NCBI GenBank assembly: GCA_010645155.1
Contig: CM021321.1
Span: 7,227,436 to 7,291,435, forward strand
Length of the DNA: 64,000 nt
Origin: Tigriopus japonicus
Taxonomy: Eukaryota > Arthropoda > Copepoda > Harpacticoida > Harpacticidae
Direction: 5' to 3'
The notes below the pieces were generated by a model that was not told the DNA's origin, ran no database searches, and saw only the letters and a program-made list of their open reading frames with translations. The position numbers and the translations under genes were made by a program. Position 1 is the stretch's first letter. The number at the start of each line of letters is the position of its first letter. Below, in pieces: positions 1 through 12,702 of the stretch.

Positions 1-663
1 GGCCATTTTTTAGCTCTGTACCTGAGAAAATTTAGGGATTTTTGGCTCCTTTTTACAATTTTCGAAGTTGCCAGATTTTCTACCTCCACAAAATGAGGCT
101 TGTTTAAAAATGGTCATTCTTCTTACAAAAACGTAGGATTTTTAGGACAATCGACTCCAAACTATGACTCTTCCTGTTGAAGCGAAAAAATAGCAGCTTT
201 TGGCTAGTTTTGGCCTCCATTAACGTGCTGGTACCGACTAAAACCTTGACTTAGATTACTCTTTGATTCTAACTACTCTACTCTAACTGACAATAAGTTC
301 ATTTGATGTGGTTGAAATTTAGCTTGTGAGCTTTGAATTACGGGCCAAACAAGGGGCTAAATTAGATTTTTCTCTGGTCGGCCCCGAAATGAAAAACGGC
401 TTTTGCCAATAACCGAGGCATAAAGGTCTTTCATTATCGTTGCTCTATCTGTAACATTCAAAAAGCCAACATCACTTTGCAGAACAACCTTTTTTCTTGG
501 CCGTTTTTAAGACAATAAGAAAAAAAACTCTAAATAGCAATTTTTCATGTCTTAAAGTTAGCTCTTTTTAAGTTCTTTTTCCATAAAGATTAGCTCTTTT
601 AGCTCCAAAATTTGCCTCTAAACTGAGGAATTTAGCTCTTTTTGATCTTGAACACTTTAATTG

Positions 664-928
664 CTGAACACATCTGTCTTCAGTGGAAATTTCTTCTATG
701 CCAAAAATAAAGCCTTAATATTTAGCCAGAAATAAGTGAATGTGCCGAGTTGTAGCTGTAGATTACAAAGAATGATTACCAGAATGACTAATAGTAACTT
801 TAAATTCAATATTACCATTTTTGATACAGTTTGGGAATATTTTTTTTTCAATATTTTGGCCTTTTTGGAGTAAATTTAATTTGATTTTTTTGTGAAAATC
901 AGTAAATTTTTCTACGCTCTTTAGTCAT
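664..928 (+). repeat. Dispersed repeat, copy a (inverted partner at 63712-63990)
   Basis: Reading the last 280 bases of the window on the minus strand reproduces this stretch with scattered differences: a CTGTCTTCAG end, a segment with AAATAAAGCCTTAATATT, a segment with ACAAAGAATGATTACC, and an end with AGTAAATTTTTCTACGC. It is non-coding and probably a piece of a larger DNA element. No target-site duplication could be read. Confidence 0.75.
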
Positions 929-1257
929 GAGAACTGATGGGAAATAAACAAATATAACAAACAAAGACAAACAAATGACAGCATACCAAAAAAAATGGAA
1001 TCACAAATAAAAAACAAACAAATCGGAAAAAGAAGTTAACATATGTTGAATGTTTTGTTCTCCCAGCAAATCACGGCTCTAGGCAAGGAAAAGTAGTCAA
1101 AAGTAAGTTAAGGTCTTGAAAACCATCTACAGTCACAACCAAGAACTCCAGTTGTATGAAATATCTCTTTCTTTTCTTTCATCAATTCTTTCACGAGCAC
1201 GAAGAATTGTGGCGGAAATGATCCTTAGATACTTCCGTTTATAAATCACCACAAATC

Positions 1258-1380
1258 ATGACGGCAACACTGTTTTTATTTGGAAATGGTACAAGTTTAC
1301 CCCCAACAAACAAATATTCTGAAAACCCAAACAAATATACAAACAAACAAAGAAATGGCCAATTTGTTCGCATCAGTAGT
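1258..1380 (+). repeat. Dispersed repeat rich in AAACAAA (inverted partner at 30655-30788)
   Basis: It begins CATGACGGCAACACTG and carries several AAACAAA-type motifs. The minus strand of 30655-30788 begins with the same motif and continues in parallel. The flanking DNA (about 930-1060 here and 31190-31350 there) also shares AAACAAA-rich character, so the repeat may be longer than marked. No coding content was seen. Confidence 0.65.
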
Positions 1381-3511
1381 CATGAGCTCCTACTTGATTT
1401 GAAAAAAACTCTTTTCATCAACTGGATGCGTGAGTGGGTTTTCTTTTAACAATAAACAAATTCCTTAGGAAGAGTGGGGGAAAAATTTTGAAAGACGAGG
1501 AAGGACGAAAGATAGTGTTTTAACTATTCATTTGGCGTTACTAATGCAACATATTCGGACTTATTTGACTTTCCAAGAAGCCCCGAATTATCTGAGGTAG
1601 GAGGCTAGCGATGAGAATTATCATAGTTAAAAATCAATTACATTATTCAGTAAATGTGACCCTGCTTACATTGGGTTAACTAAGTATGCCAATGCCAATT
1701 TCCAGCTCCATTCAAGGTCGGATCAAAAAGTAATGCTCTCATGCCCTACTACTAGTACTAGGCTCTTTTCTGGTAATTTTTTACCGCAAAAGGACAAGCT
1801 CATTGATTCTAAGCTTTCTTCGGAACAGAAAATAACTTTGAGAAGACAAAATCTTTCACTCCGAGATTCGACTGAGCTGAAAATTAAAACACGTTATCTA
1901 ACCTTAGTAAGTAAGTTCTTATTTGTGGAAGAACTCAATTGATTTGATTCTAGCGAAAACCATGTTAGCACAATAGAGTCCAAATTAAAGAGAGCCAATG
2001 TTCCTGGAGCATTCATTAAAATCTTGGAAACCCCATTCACAAAAGATGCTTGTGGATTACAAGTTTTGGAGAATTGATCATTTTCAAGTTAACCTTGGTG
2101 GTTGTCGCCTCTCCCGGCATTGATCTCCAAAAGTCCCCAGACAACCAATACCTATTAATGCAATAAAATATATTTCCTTGAAAATGGTTTTTACATAATT
2201 GGAAGAAATGGACAATATATTAAGGACGAATAAATGAAAAGCATATTTTATCTAATTTTAAATGTAGCAAGATTTTTCTAATTATGAGCGACCTCCGCCA
2301 GTTTAAACAATTCCCAAAATGAGCAAAAGCTCATCTTATTTTTTTGTTTTACTTTTCCATCCAAGGAGGGAGAGTTAGAGTTTTGAAAACGATAATGACT
2401 TTAAATTTGAGGTTAAAACTTGAAACAAAATTGTGGCATAAGTGATCAATGAATTGATGTGAAAGTTTATCAAGACTAGAGTGATATATCGCCAAAGCCT
2501 TATCTTTCACCAAACAATGATAATCTAACAATTTATCATGTATTTGTAGCAAGAGAGGAGATTACAGTTGATCTAATCCAATGCATAGTACACGAACACT
2601 TAAATTGAAAAATATGCCAAATATTCACGTACTTGGATTCTGAAAAACAAAAAGATCTGAAAAAATGGTTGTTGAATTGGTTTTTAACCTCCCCAATCTT
2701 ACCTCTCACACTTATGCTTTCGGTAAACATAACCAAAACCGAAAAACTAGCAAGAACGATTGCATGTCACTTGATAAATGCATAAGAATAATTAGTGAAA
2801 TATTTCATATGTAGACTAAAGAGATGGTTTTAAATTATTGTCGGAAAGTATTGCATGGCTCCATTTTAACGGCTCTTTTTCGGTTAACATTCGTAGGACA
2901 CATTAACGGAGATTTTTACCTTGAATTCAGTCAAGAACTCAACAGATTTTGGTAAACACGTCCAATAGAATACCAAAGATTCGTGTTTATTTCATTTTTT
3001 GTTTGTTTATAAGCCTGCTTTTGGCGACATTACAATGATTTTGATCTGAAACTGTTAGGGAAAATTTTAATACATATTTCAAGTACTTTTTAAACTTTCC
3101 TAATCTTCGGACTTTTCTAGTTGAAAAAACATTGCTAGATTTTTGTTATGGACGGGGAAAACTCATAAACAAAGAAGCAGAGGCTCTACGTGTTTTATTG
3201 ACTCTCTCAGCCCTTATAAACTGAAAATTCAACTTTCTTGGAACGAATATACCCAATTGTATGTACATCTTGTATTCTCATGTCTGCTCCCTTCTACATG
3301 CTCTTACTCGTACTAGCCCTTTTCCATTATGTATATATATCCGTGTCTTAGTACAGAATACATCTAGTCATTTACCAACATCTCCTGATGGAACAATCTG
3401 ATATCAGAGTATGGCACCAAAATTTACCCAAAAGGGTGTCGAAAAAATTTCAATACTCACAAATAAACCCAGCACAGTGGTAGAATTTTGAGGAATTGTC
3501 CCCATTTTCGA

Positions 3512-3517
3512 TTTATT
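3512..3517 (-). terminator. Poly(A) signal of the LHFPL-like gene
   Basis: AATAAA on the minus strand lies about 55 bases after the stop codon of the LHFPL-like gene. It is the first such hexamer downstream and supports 3571 as the end of the coding sequence. Confidence 0.65.
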
Positions 3518-3570
3518 CAACACTAAGTCATACTTTTTGAAAATCGCACGTTTGGAAATTGGCACATTCT

Positions 3571-6500
3571 CTACAATTGGAAGTTTTGGATAGTGGATCC
3601 ATAGGGTCCAGTACGATACGAAGGAGGATGAGCATGAGATCTTCCCGGAGGACCCCGTTGAGTGTAATCAGAGTAACCATCATCCATCATTCCCATTTGG
3701 CCATGGGGAGGATGAGGCATCATCATAACTGGTTGCAGGGTGGTCGATTTACGAGAGCCGGCCAAGGATTGGTTGTCCCCAATAAATCCGCTATTTATCT
3801 CTCCTATTGAAAGTATAACAGATTTTATTCAGTCATGCGCAACTCAAGGCTTGGACATATTTTCATTACTACCTTTATAAATTGAGGCCGGGTTCATGTA
3901 TTGTGGCTCGGGAGGCGGTTTGACCAATCGATGGGCCAAGGTAAAGGCCAAGATCCCCAAGATCCAAGTGTCGAAAAAAGCAATGATGGCTAAAACAAGA
4001 GCCCATCGTATCCCGCAATCGCCCAATCCGTAATCATAGGCATGGGCGCCACAAATGCTGCGCACGTGGTCATTATCCCAACCAGCAGGGAAGGCCAAGA
4101 TGCCAATGGCCATACAGATTCCTGTGAGAAGAAGATTAAGAAGCTTTAGAAAGTTGGATATTTTGTCATGATATTGTCATTTCCTCTCGGGACGTTGGCT
4201 TCCTCTCTAGGGATATCAAAATTATGTCAAATCAGGGCACGGTATAATCCGTGTCATTTGACGGTTTTCAATACATGAGCATGAGTTTGCACCCTGTAAT
4301 GTCTCTTCGCGTTTTAAAATTAACGTCATCAACTTGAACTCTAACGCCGTCTACCTATTTTTGTTTCCACAAAACAATGTGCTTCTTACAGACAAACCTT
4401 CAATGATATGTAATCAAATGTTTGACAAATTTTCACGTTATATAATTAAACAAATAAGTTACTAATCCACTAAATTTGACAAAAATCATGAAACTTGAGC
4501 TTCAACGTCAACTACTGCTTTTGAAGTCGATATTTTGGTGGTGTTGGTTGTAACTGTGATTAATTGTGTACAAGGTTTGCAAGTGTCCGTTATAGAGCTT
4601 GACCACCAAATTTCAATTACAGATGACAGCTAATAATTTCCAAAAAGGCATGTAAAATCAATATTTTTTTAAACCTGAATTTTGTTCCGTGACTCAAGAA
4701 TCGGTCGAAAACTCTTTTTAATGTTTCTTTGAGACTTCTAAGCGGACGTTGATTGACGCTCATACCATGCATTGATGCGTTTTGATTGCCTGCTTAATTG
4801 CCAGCATTTAGCATTCTCGGAACAAAAGTATCTTCTTCGATAATTAGCTTCTGTGATTGAGCTTGGCAAGAAAGAGCTAGAAAGTGAGCACGTTTCTGGT
4901 CAATTTTATTGTCAAGGATGGCAAAATAATGATCATCATGCGATCATGGCCAATGACAGGATATGAAGAAGAGAGGGAGGAGGAGGTTATGACGAAACCT
5001 GCCTTGTCTTCATCCTATTGTGCTTTTTGGCCTCGCCTTTTTGCACTAGCTTTAAAATCTTGTTTGTTAATTGTGCCGGAATGAATACGCAGATACGAAG
5101 CGTACAGTATATGATGTATGCCTTGGGATAATAAATACCGCTGCATTTAGAGCCAAATCTCTCGGCTTGCAAAAGATTGTCCACTCAACGTGTCCAAACA
5201 TCTAAGTGTCCTAAAGTATACGAGACTCGATTCGTTATTCTCGGAATTTATTGAGTGCTTCGTCACTACTTTGCCATCAATATTGTGCAACCCGATATGG
5301 ACAAATACATATCCGTAAATTGCTGCAACGAAGCAATATTTGAAGGGGAAAATGGCCATTTCAAGTGCTTCAATCGTAAAAACTCGGCATACGCATGCAC
5401 GATAATTCACTTGGACATGACTGGTCGTCTGACGCTTGCGTAGAAAGTGAGTGAAATGTCAATGTCGTTGGAAAATTATCAGCATTCAAAAATCACTTGG
5501 TCATGCTCGTTGGGGCGGATCGGATCTACTCATGGTTCCCAACTAATCAGAAGCCAGGGTGTAACCTTAGAAAGTGCGATAAAAATCAATCACGTTATCT
5601 TTAGGCTCCTCTGAGCCGGAAAACAGTCTTAAAAAAAACGATCTTGTCTGTTCTAGTCAAAGTATTTTTGTGCCAAGATTTGAACAAACCGCAGAAAAGA
5701 ACGGCGGAAGTGAACAGTTAGGTACCAGAAGAGGGATTTTTGAAGGAAATGATTCGAGTGTTGAAACAGGAGAGATCAAAAATGACTTCATTTCTCTCGT
5801 TAATCATCAAGTAGGAGAAATGGAGCTTTAGTTTGCGTATCAATAACAATGATGACAATCACAATCAACGATTTGAATTATTCATGGTGAAAGTTTCAAT
5901 GTTCACGGACTTGCAGAAGTCTTCCCAGAAGAATAAAAAGTGCAAACAAAAGGCCCTCATTATCCCTTCCAAGCGCAAATAGGAAAAAATACGTCCAAGT
6001 CCTGATTTTTGGATTACGTGAAATAATTAGAGCGCTGATTCGTAGATAACTATATACACGTACGTCTCGTAACTCAGATGTCGTGAGTCATTCATTCTAA
6101 TCAATGAAGGTACACATATCCTTGCTAGACCCGTTGAAAAAGCGAAGTCGTGCTTTGAGAATCTAAATGTGCTTCATTTTGATGTCTGAGAACTTTCAAG
6201 GAAGTAATTGAAATGAACTAATTACTTCTTGAACTTGGACCAACCAATTCTTGGCTCTGATGTTTGCCATTGTCAAGGACTTTGTCAGCCAACGCCGAGG
6301 ACATAATGAATTTGAACTTTAAAAAAAACCCTTCAGTGCACTTGAAATGGAAGTAAAACTGCATTGGCCTTCAGAATAGGATGCAACGCGCAAGTTTATA
6401 GAGTATCAAAGATAAATCTGAATGGGCAAGGACGATTGCTGACTAATGATGATATTGGATTGAACGATCTCATTGGGGAAGAGAGTTATTGTCCATAGAA

Positions 6501-7763
6501 ATCGGCTTTGCAAGATTTGCCTCAGGCGAAACAAACGAGGAGGAATCAGAATTTCTCTTCAATTGTTTCTGCTTGAAAACAGAACGAGGTCTTCTGATGA
6601 AGGGAAAACCTCTTTGTGTTAGTGTCGGTTGACAAGGATACAGAATGGTTCCCTAAGGGACTCCACATTGTAAATGTCTCTTTCATGTCGTTCAACACAT
6701 GTATTTGCATGTAGCACTACCTTACTGTAGAATTTCATGTATTCCTAAATGATTGTTAAACGCGTGACAATTTAAAGTTTCCAGGTGTTATGGTGCTAAA
6801 ATGCCAAACCCTTGAGCCAAAGAAGACTTAACGCGAGTTATGACGAGTATTTGCATCAGAAACATTAGCTGGAAGAAATCCGGGGCCACAACCAGCCAGT
6901 TTTTGGGTCATCCAACCAATCGACGGCACTGCCACGAACTCTCTCTCGAGCTATGCTACAAGCATAGCAGGTTTCAGAAAACCATGCCAGGGAGACCCCC
7001 CCCCCCCCCAATTTTACCTTCTTTCTCTTGCTTGTCTGTGTGTGTGTACCTTAAGTCTGAATGAGCTCAAAAGTCAAGATGTTGTGGGCTCTTTGGTTTG
7101 ATTCTCTACCTGGGCCAGAAGGCATTAATGCAACTAAATCCCGCACTTCATCAGCCCTGGCTTCAACTGTAAATTGTACTCAGACATTCTTCCATCTTAC
7201 GAACAGTCTTACTTAGTTCTATGGAAAGATTAAGATGGCAGATAGCCATTCAATTCGTAAATGAGATGATTGCTCATACCCGAGAGGAATTGCATGGTCC
7301 CGCAGATCTCGAACACGGAATTGCTCTTCATGAAGCAAAACAAAATGAAGGCGAGCACACAGAGCACAATCACGATCACGGACAGACCCACGAACACCGT
7401 AGCGGCTCGAAAAGCCGGGGACAAGATCGACGAGAAGTTGTTCAAGTCCCCAATACACACTACACTCTCCTTGGGAGACACCCCTGTACCCGTACCATCG
7501 GAAGAGAGTACGGTACAAAACTTCCACAGACCGAAATGTCCGGGTCCCTTGGAAGTAGCAGTATCACCCACCCAATTGGACGACATGAACACCACAATGT
7601 TGATGATGGCCGAGCACACCGTGAACACGGCCCAAATAATGGACACGGCTCGAGAGTGTCGAATATATTTCGAGGTATAAAACTGGGAATGAGAGGCATT
7701 GCCCATCTCTCCGGGACTCATACCACCCCCACCAGCCATGGAGTAGTCCAATTTGCTCTCCAT
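3571..7763 (-). CDS. LHFPL: LHFPL-family tetraspan membrane protein, 3 exons
   Basis: Exons are 7763-7280, 4121-3873 and 3803-3571 (484+249+233 = 966 nt, 321 aa). Donors read GTATGA and GTAGTA, and both acceptors end in AG. Four membrane spans are visible: about residues 40-62, 119-145, 151-172 and 201-223. Landmarks of the LHFPL family include GHFGLWKFC in the first extracellular loop, and FPAGW (172-176), ICG and LGDCGIRWA before the last span. Family members are small claudin-fold tetraspans; one vertebrate member is a subunit of the hair-cell mechanotransduction complex. The tail beyond residue 226 is long and rich in Pro, Met and Gly, whereas vertebrate members are usually about 220-250 aa. 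The 3.2-kb first intron (7279-4122) holds no gene I could recognise. The start is the first in-frame ATG; an upstream non-coding exon is possible. The exact paralog (LHFPL2-6) was not resolved. Confidence 0.9.
4122..7279 (-). other. Intron 1 of the LHFPL-like gene
   Basis: This 3.16-kb intron lies between the exon with the first two membrane spans and the exon with the last span. It is AT-rich. A run of 14 C residues near 7000 and a short TG run near 7036 are the only simple repeats noted. No coding similarity was recognised on either strand. Confidence 0.6.
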
Positions 7764-9778
7764 TCTGAGGACACTTTTCAGAATTAATCGTCAAGTTCAA
7801 CAAAATTGTTGTCCTATATCACAAATCGTCCCATTTTGTACAGGGTGCGGCTCAGCAATGACCAGATCACGGTGAATTTGATTACGTTGCTCGACGTGAG
7901 AGTGTTGAATGAAGACTTTGAACAGAGGGTAGAGGAGGAAGGGGACCAAGTCGAAGTAAGTTCAAGATCCGAGAGCGTACCATCAACACTGGTTGTGGAT
8001 GGTTGGAAGTTGGTTAGTTGGAAGACTCGCGCTCCTGTCCGTTTGGATGGTTGTGTTTGGGCCTGGCCTGTTCGTATTGTGGAAGTCTCGGTCCATAGCT
8101 TGGATAAAGTGCCTTCTTTGAACGACCTGTGGGAGAGATATGTACAATTCATGTTTCTTACTTACCCGAAGGTGGAGAAATCATGGTCGAACAAAAGAGC
8201 TTCATATCCATACAGCTTAGGCTACAATTCATCTTTGTTGGATTTTCAAATGCAAATTAAGCGATGAGCCATTAAACCAATCGATTTCAGCAACGATGGG
8301 GCTCAAATTGAAAAAAGAAATAACTAAAAGAAAATCCATCGTTTCCCATTGAAAAGGGGTTGCCCAAGGTGCCAAAAAAAGTCACACATCCGAATTACCT
8401 TTGATTTGTAGAGTGGAAGTTTGGTTAGTGACTTGGCAAGAGGAGGCGACCACCTTCAAACGAAGAGTTCTTGGACTTGCCATTCAAAAATCACGTGAAA
8501 ACGGGAACTTTTGCTCGTGGGAAATTTGAATACTCCAATACGGTTGACGACACGCTCAAATGATCTGGAAGCACTTTTTCCCAGGAAGGAAGTTGGTTGC
8601 AAAACAAGTTGGTTGAGATTGTACTGAACTGCAGTCGAAGTGGAAATTTGTAATCAGTCTCAGCTCAAAGATGTCTTTGATTGACAAGTATTTATGCATA
8701 AACGGTCATTAAATTGGGCCTTGAAATGTCATCGGGAAGGTGACTTGTTTCAATCCAACTTTTATTCAAATGTTAACCTTTACTAGCCCAAAGAAAACAC
8801 TTCAAATGAATGGACCGTGAATAGCCTTTTCCTTGGCACAAATTCATCTGATTGAATCAAATTTGAAATGTGCCTCACGCGATAAAACTTAATATGAACC
8901 ACACACTGTGTTTTCTTTAAGCCCATTAACATTCTTCGATCCCAAAAGAAAGAATAGTAAATCCCTCAACGAAGCCTAAATATTTTCTTTCATACTATTG
9001 ATAGGTATTCTCACCTTATCTCATTCACGTTAATGATTCTAAGTGCAAAACTGTATCGACTGCTGTTTTAACATTAAGGCCAAAATGATACGTACCTTCG
9101 TTTTTCCACGGGATGTTGGTGCCACTGGCGCCAGGGGAAAGAAATGTCCAAAAGTTTCAAGCTCCGATTTGACAACAAACTTGCTTACTAAGGGCGAAAG
9201 TGCCATACATAAATCAAAATTATGAGATGGCAAAAGTATAATAAGGAATGAAATTGCAGTTAAAATGTATATTATTCGTAGGGATAATCCAACCCAAAAG
9301 TAAATGTTATCCGTCATAAAAAATGCAATTTGTTTAGCAAAATTGTTGCTTACGACTAACTACTTTTAGTTGTTGCATATCGCCTCCAGCAATGCTCTAT
9401 CTTGCCTCAGCAAATTGCAGAGTGATATTAGTTTGCAGAAATACTACATATCGAGATAAGGTCAAAAATGCTTGTGGGATTGCACTCGAATTTCACGCAC
9501 GTGTCATGTGGGGATGCTTTTTCCAATGACTCCGTAAAGGACTGAGATGATGTCATTTTTAAATATGACAATATTGGAAATTTGTGTTCAGGACTTTTTC
9601 TTTGTAGTGCGATGGGTGTTTGAGTTTGAACAAGGCCGGTTTATGAAGAATAATTGATTAATCAAGATAAGCCAGAAATTCAAATTTTTATTTTTCAAAC
9701 CTCGAACAAACCGTTTGTCGAACCACTTTAAATTTCGTCGCGAACGCATATTTGACCCGTGAGACACAATTCGCGGCG
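7764..9778. other. Intergenic or 5' flank of the LHFPL-like gene
   Basis: No convincing gene. The 450 bases upstream of the LHFPL start have overlapping open frames on both strands without recognisable domains, so they are more likely 5' UTR. On the minus strand a short ATG-led frame ending at a GTAATT donor lies near 8480-8395. It could be an upstream exon of the LHFPL gene, but it would not join exon 1 in frame. The remaining 1.3 kb shows nothing I can name. Confidence 0.45.
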
Positions 9779-9906
9779 TTTTGGGATTGTTGGTGCTAGG
9801 GTCGGAGGGTTGAGCCTCGCCCGGCCAGCGAAGCCAGCCATCACATCGTCCAAATCATTTTCCGATAGGCAATTTCAAGTCCGGTATCAGAATGGTTCTC
9901 CATCTG
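9779..9906 (-). mobile_element. tRNA-derived SINE, 3' part, cut by the assembly gap
   Basis: The minus strand carries the same sequence as the tail of the SINE at 47655-47900: CTCCGACCCTAGCACC, CCGGGCGAGGCTCAA and ATGGCTGGCTTCGCTGG. The tRNA-like head would lie in the gap that starts at 9907. Confidence 0.75.
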
Positions 9907-10480
9907 NNNNNNNNNNNNNNNNNNNNNNNNNNNNNNNNNNNNNNNNNNNNNNNNNNNNNNNNNNNNNNNNNNNNNNNNNNNNNNNNNNNNNNNNNNNNNN
10001 NNNNNNNNNNNNNNNNNNNNNNNNNNNNNNNNNNNNNNNNNNNNNNNNNNNNNNNNNNNNNNNNNNNNNNNNNNNNNNNNNNNNNNNNNNNNNNNNNNNN
10101 NNNNNNNNNNNNNNNNNNNNNNNNNNNNNNNNNNNNNNNNNNNNNNNNNNNNNNNNNNNNNNNNNNNNNNNNNNNNNNNNNNNNNNNNNNNNNNNNNNNN
10201 NNNNNNNNNNNNNNNNNNNNNNNNNNNNNNNNNNNNNNNNNNNNNNNNNNNNNNNNNNNNNNNNNNNNNNNNNNNNNNNNNNNNNNNNNNNNNNNNNNNN
10301 NNNNNNNNNNNNNNNNNNNNNNNNNNNNNNNNNNNNNNNNNNNNNNNNNNNNNNNNNNNNNNNNNNNNNNNNNNNNNNNNNNNNNNNNNNNNNNNNNNNN
10401 NNNNNNNNNNNNNNNNNNNNNNNNNNNNNNNNNNNNNNNNNNNNNNNNNNNNNNNNNNNNNNNNNNNNNNNNNNNNNNNN
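9907..10480. other. Assembly gap (574 N)
   Basis: This is a run of 574 N. It begins inside a SINE copy, which suggests that the repeat caused the assembly break. Confidence 0.99.
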
Positions 10481-10609
10481 CCTTCAATCAAACCGAAAGC
10501 CGAAATGCAAGCCTCTGTACGGGCTTTTACAAAAATGGCACAAAGAATAACCTCCAAAACAAACTTTGTCCGTGTGTGATTGTCCGGCTTTGACTGTAAA
10601 AGACATAAC

Positions 10610-11162
10610 TAGATCGGCCGAAAATATTGAACTTAAATATTTTGGCGTTTTGAGCAGTTTTAAATATTAGGTCTTTTTCTTGCAAAACTAAACGAAAATT
10701 CCCGTTTTTCAATTAATTATTTCAAGAATCTTCATGATTTCAAAAAATCTTTTAAAGCAAAAATCTGGTCTTTCCGAAAACATGTTGCTAAAATCTCCCA
10801 ATTTTTCAAGAAATGGGAAGTAAATAGTTATATTATAAATAGAAATATTTGATGTGGGGATTAAATAAAAACTGTCTTTGTGATTGTGGAAAAAAAGAAT
10901 AACCAATTTTCACTATACGGTATGAATTTTTAAAAGCAAAATTTGGTCTACCTGCATTTCTGTTCTTGCTAATTTTTCATCGAAATATTGGATTTAAAAG
11001 AAACAATAAATACCAATTTATTTCTCCTCAAAACCTACAAAATTAAATATTGTTTTAAATATTTGGGTGTGATTTCAATATTTTCTTGAATATTTTGATG
11101 TTTTTGCCTTCAATATTATCTAAATATTTAGCCTTCAAAATTAAATATTTTCGGCCTCTCTA
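10610..11162. mobile_element. hAT-like non-autonomous element (MITE), 553 bp
   Basis: The left end reads TAGATCGGCCGAAAATATT. The right end, reverse-complemented, reads TAGAGAGGCCGAAAATATT, so 17 of 19 bases match. The element is flanked on both sides by GACATAAC (10602-10609 and 11163-11170), a perfect 8-bp target duplication as made by hAT transposases. The interior is AT-rich, with repeated AAATATTT motifs and no transposase frame. Confidence 0.8.
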
Positions 11163-11170
11163 GACATAAC

Positions 11171-12529
11171 CTTCAAACAAAAATTATGGTCAAAAGCTCT
11201 TTTGGATTGAAAGTGATTAAACAACTACAACTCAGGTCTGTAATGACCTTATTACTAGTTAATTGCATTACATTGATGGCAAAATAATGTTTTCCAAGTG
11301 GTAAATTCGTCTTTAGGGTCAGTTAGTAGTAGTAAGATTTTTTGAAGTAGGTGGTAATTTGTAATTGAAAATTCGTATTTTGCTTAATTTCCGCTTATAA
11401 CTCCCCGCCGTCTTTGGGACTTTCACATGTCCCGTCCTCCTGTTCCTTCCAAGCTGACTTAACTTCCTCTGAATATTCCTCCCAAGCCAGGATGGAGTTA
11501 ATATAAATGCTTGGTTGGACAAAGGTCGGTGTATTGGCCATTTTCAATAGGGTAGTGATGGAGGATCTTATCTTGCAATTAAATTCTGAGCCAAGTTCGT
11601 ATTTATTTATTCAAAAGGTAAGCTTATTAGCTTTTAAGGCGGTGAGTGAGGGTGAGGCGGCTAAGATTATTGGGGAAGGTTTAGATGGGAAGGAGGGTCA
11701 CCACCTCTCCAATCTTTTCTCTAAAGGCAGGCAACAAGGGTAAGTCCCGGATTGATTGAGACCAATTGTTCCAGAGATCTTGACATTGATGGCCAAATTC
11801 CATTGGAGGTGGTCGAATGGTTTCACATCCCTTCGTGATGTACGTTGTTCATTTTTAATTAACTCTTTCATAACTTTGCTTGAGTTACTTCTATCCCTCA
11901 AGCCACTATTTATTCTCCTTAAATCCGCCTTTTTAGCAAAATACTTTCGTTACGTTACAAATACTACGTCATTCCATTCCTTTTTTCTGAAACGGAATTT
12001 GAGTTACGAATTCCTCAGCTTTGGAAAAGGGATGGAAACTGATATCAGTTCCTTTTTCGGGGAGCGGCTAAAGCCTTGATAAGAAATATGTCCCAATTTT
12101 ATAGGTCCTTGCGTTCGAATCTTTTAGCAAGCATTTCTTTTAAAGCATTTTTAAAGCTTAGAGCTTGACGCGTATTTGTCCTTACATAAAAGATGTAGAG
12201 GCCTGATTAAAAACTTGTTTTCAAACTTCAATTGAATTCATCGATGAAAGGGTCTTTCCCTGTAAAGAGAGTTAATGATTAATATAGTTTATATAATTAA
12301 CGTTCATACGAAATTTGATCTACCAAATAGTTATTGTTGGCAGATCTGTACAACCCCTTTATAGTGGGTTAGTCAGGAATAGTATTTACTAAAGCATTCT
12401 AGTGACTACAAGACTTGATGAAACTATATTTAAGTATGATTAATGATAAGAAAAAAATTAGCAATTCAAGTGTTAATACAAATCATGGGTCAGTTTTAAG
12501 TCTTGTCACAAAAGTTTTACGTATTTGGT
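11171..12529. other. Intergenic stretch, no gene recognised
   Basis: Two short plus-strand frames (about 11507-11743 and 11756-12079) have a protein-like look but no domain I can identify. They could be debris of a retroelement. Nothing else stands out. Confidence 0.4.
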
Positions 12530-12538
12530 GATCCAACA

Positions 12539-12702
12539 TATGAGCCCTATATTTCTAACAAATCTTCGTAAACAAACTTTTCAGTGTTGCCCAAATCTGA
12601 CATCATCATGCCAGTTTCGAAGGTCAAACATACTTGTGAATAAATATGCCCGAAATAAATGTCTCTTGTTAGAAAAGTAATTTCCAAGCAGGGTCCACGA
12701 AC
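12539..12702 (+). repeat. Left terminal inverted repeat of the MULE-like element
   Basis: It is 164 bp and matches 15570-15733 in inverted orientation at about 96% by eye. The inner end lies at GGGTCCACGAAC, after which the two ends diverge. Confidence 0.85.

Larger units (their letters stand above)
1..3511. other. AT-rich intergenic DNA, no gene recognised
   Basis: No exon with conserved protein content was recognised on either strand. The stretch is low-complexity and AT-rich; short motifs such as TAGCTCTTTT recur between 1 and 640. It contains at least two dispersed-repeat copies (about 664-928 and 1258-1380) whose partners lie elsewhere in the window in inverted orientation. The short open frames here have no recognisable domains and look like chance. 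Confidence 0.6.

Noticed and set aside
7221..7787. Long plus-strand open frame with many His residues
   Set aside because: It is antisense to exon 1 of the LHFPL-like gene, whose membrane spans and splice sites are clear.
7806..8267. Plus-strand frame of 153 codons upstream of the LHFPL-like gene
   Set aside because: No recognisable domain, and a competing open frame lies on the other strand; more likely 5' UTR or flank.
8395..8480. Possible extra 5' coding exon of the LHFPL-like gene (ATG..GTAATT donor)
   Set aside because: The frame would not join exon 1 correctly and the acceptor near 7765 has a weak pyrimidine tract; it could at best be non-coding.
9759..10593. Open frames spanning the run of N
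   Set aside because: They exist only because N codons are not stops.
11507..12079. Host gene or LINE ORF in this interval
   Set aside because: The two frames look protein-like but show no motif that I can name and no convincing splice structure.
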